A stretch of 64,000 nucleotides of DNA, from assembly GCA_002189035.1 (NCBI GenBank), contig CM007991.1, positions 1,612,001 through 1,676,000 on the forward strand, written 5' to 3'. The notes beneath the pieces were generated by a model. The model made no database searches. It saw only the letters and a list, made by a program, of their open reading frames with translations, and was not told the origin of the DNA. Made by a program: the position numbers and the translations under genes. This DNA is from Utricularia gibba (taxonomy: Eukaryota; Streptophyta; Magnoliopsida; Lamiales; Lentibulariaceae). Of the stretch, positions 63,755 through 64,000 are shown piece after piece. Position 1 is the stretch's first letter. Each line of letters starts with the position of its first letter.

Positions 63755-64000
63755 ATGATGTTGCTGTCTTCGTGTAGGCTGTTGAAGGTTGGAAATTTCA
63801 GGAGAACATCAAAGTATTTATTGAATCGGACAGTGAGGTCCACATCACAAGGATCACAGTATGGATACACAGGAAGTGAGAGTTTATGCCCACCGGCATA
63901 TAAGTTTTTCTCCAGATACTTGCATGGCATTCCGCATTCATCTAATGCACCGCGTCAGTTGGGAAAGATTTCCTATACCATCATTCCTGCAGCTATTGTG
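63755..64000 (+). CDS. N-terminus of a probably mitochondrial protein, cut by the window edge
   Basis: ATG at 63755 (a second in-frame ATG follows at 63758) opens a frame that stays open for 82 codons to the last base. The translation begins MMLLSSCRLLKVGNFRRTSKY and is rich in Arg, Lys, Ser and Leu with only two acidic residues in 82. That composition suits a mitochondrial presequence. The visible part has no catalytic motif. A rhomboid-type protease (RBL12/PARL-like) is one possibility because its plant presequence looks similar, but this is a guess. An earlier exon cannot be excluded, as TGTAG at 63774-63778 resembles an acceptor. Confidence 0.55.
   Translation, partial: MMLLSSCRLLKVGNFRRTSKYLLNRTVRSTSQGSQYGYTGSESLCPPAYKFFSRYLHGIPHSSNAPRQLGKISYTIIPAAIV

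Overview
This is a 64-kb piece of a plant nuclear genome, most likely a eudicot. The evidence is GT–AG introns throughout, AT-rich intergenic DNA, plant-only families (VQ protein, BBR/BPC factor, TIR1/AFB receptor, PHO2) and 80–120-nt introns. I see no transposon, rRNA, tRNA, CRISPR array or organellar insertion. Intron–exon structures were worked out by hand from reading frame, splice signals and recalled family sequences; no alignment was run.

Layout. 0–10.9 kb: the 3' end of a CC-type glutaredoxin (+), an E6-like secreted protein (+), a RING1-type Polycomb E3 ligase (-), a VQ-motif protein (-) and a Raf-like kinase (-). 10.9–25 kb: a long regulatory region leading into PHO2/UBC24 (+), whose leader carries two near-perfect miR399 sites, then NRPB2, the second-largest RNA polymerase II subunit (+). 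25–34.4 kb: a degenerate HMA/HIPP-like protein (-), a small one-pass membrane protein (-), a small unknown protein (+), a BBR/BPC GAGA-binding factor (-) and a DUF1218 membrane protein (+). 34.9–46.7 kb: cohesin releaser WAPL (-) and Pol II CTD phosphatase CPL1 (+). 47.6–56.5 kb: an FBS1-type F-box protein (+), an EF-hand external NAD(P)H dehydrogenase NDB (+) and a TIR1/AFB auxin receptor closest to the AFB6 type (+). 58.7–64 kb: an ARM-repeat protein (+), two small genes (-) and the first 82 codons of a probably mitochondrial protein running off the right edge (+).

Two things stand out. First, the PHO2 leader holds a tandemly duplicated miR399 site, so the phosphate-starvation circuit can be read directly from the DNA. 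Second, at least six otherwise intact conserved genes (PHO2, NRPB2, BPC, CPL1, NDB, ARM protein), and probably the FBS1-like gene, each need exactly one extra base to restore frame, mostly in short G or C runs. A shared sequencing or consensus artefact explains this better than seven independent mutations, so automatic gene models here will be wrong at those points.

Functionally the window is a mix of unrelated housekeeping and signalling genes. Several act on chromatin or Pol II (RING1, BPC, WAPL, NRPB2, CPL1), but nothing in the sequence shows that they are co-regulated.
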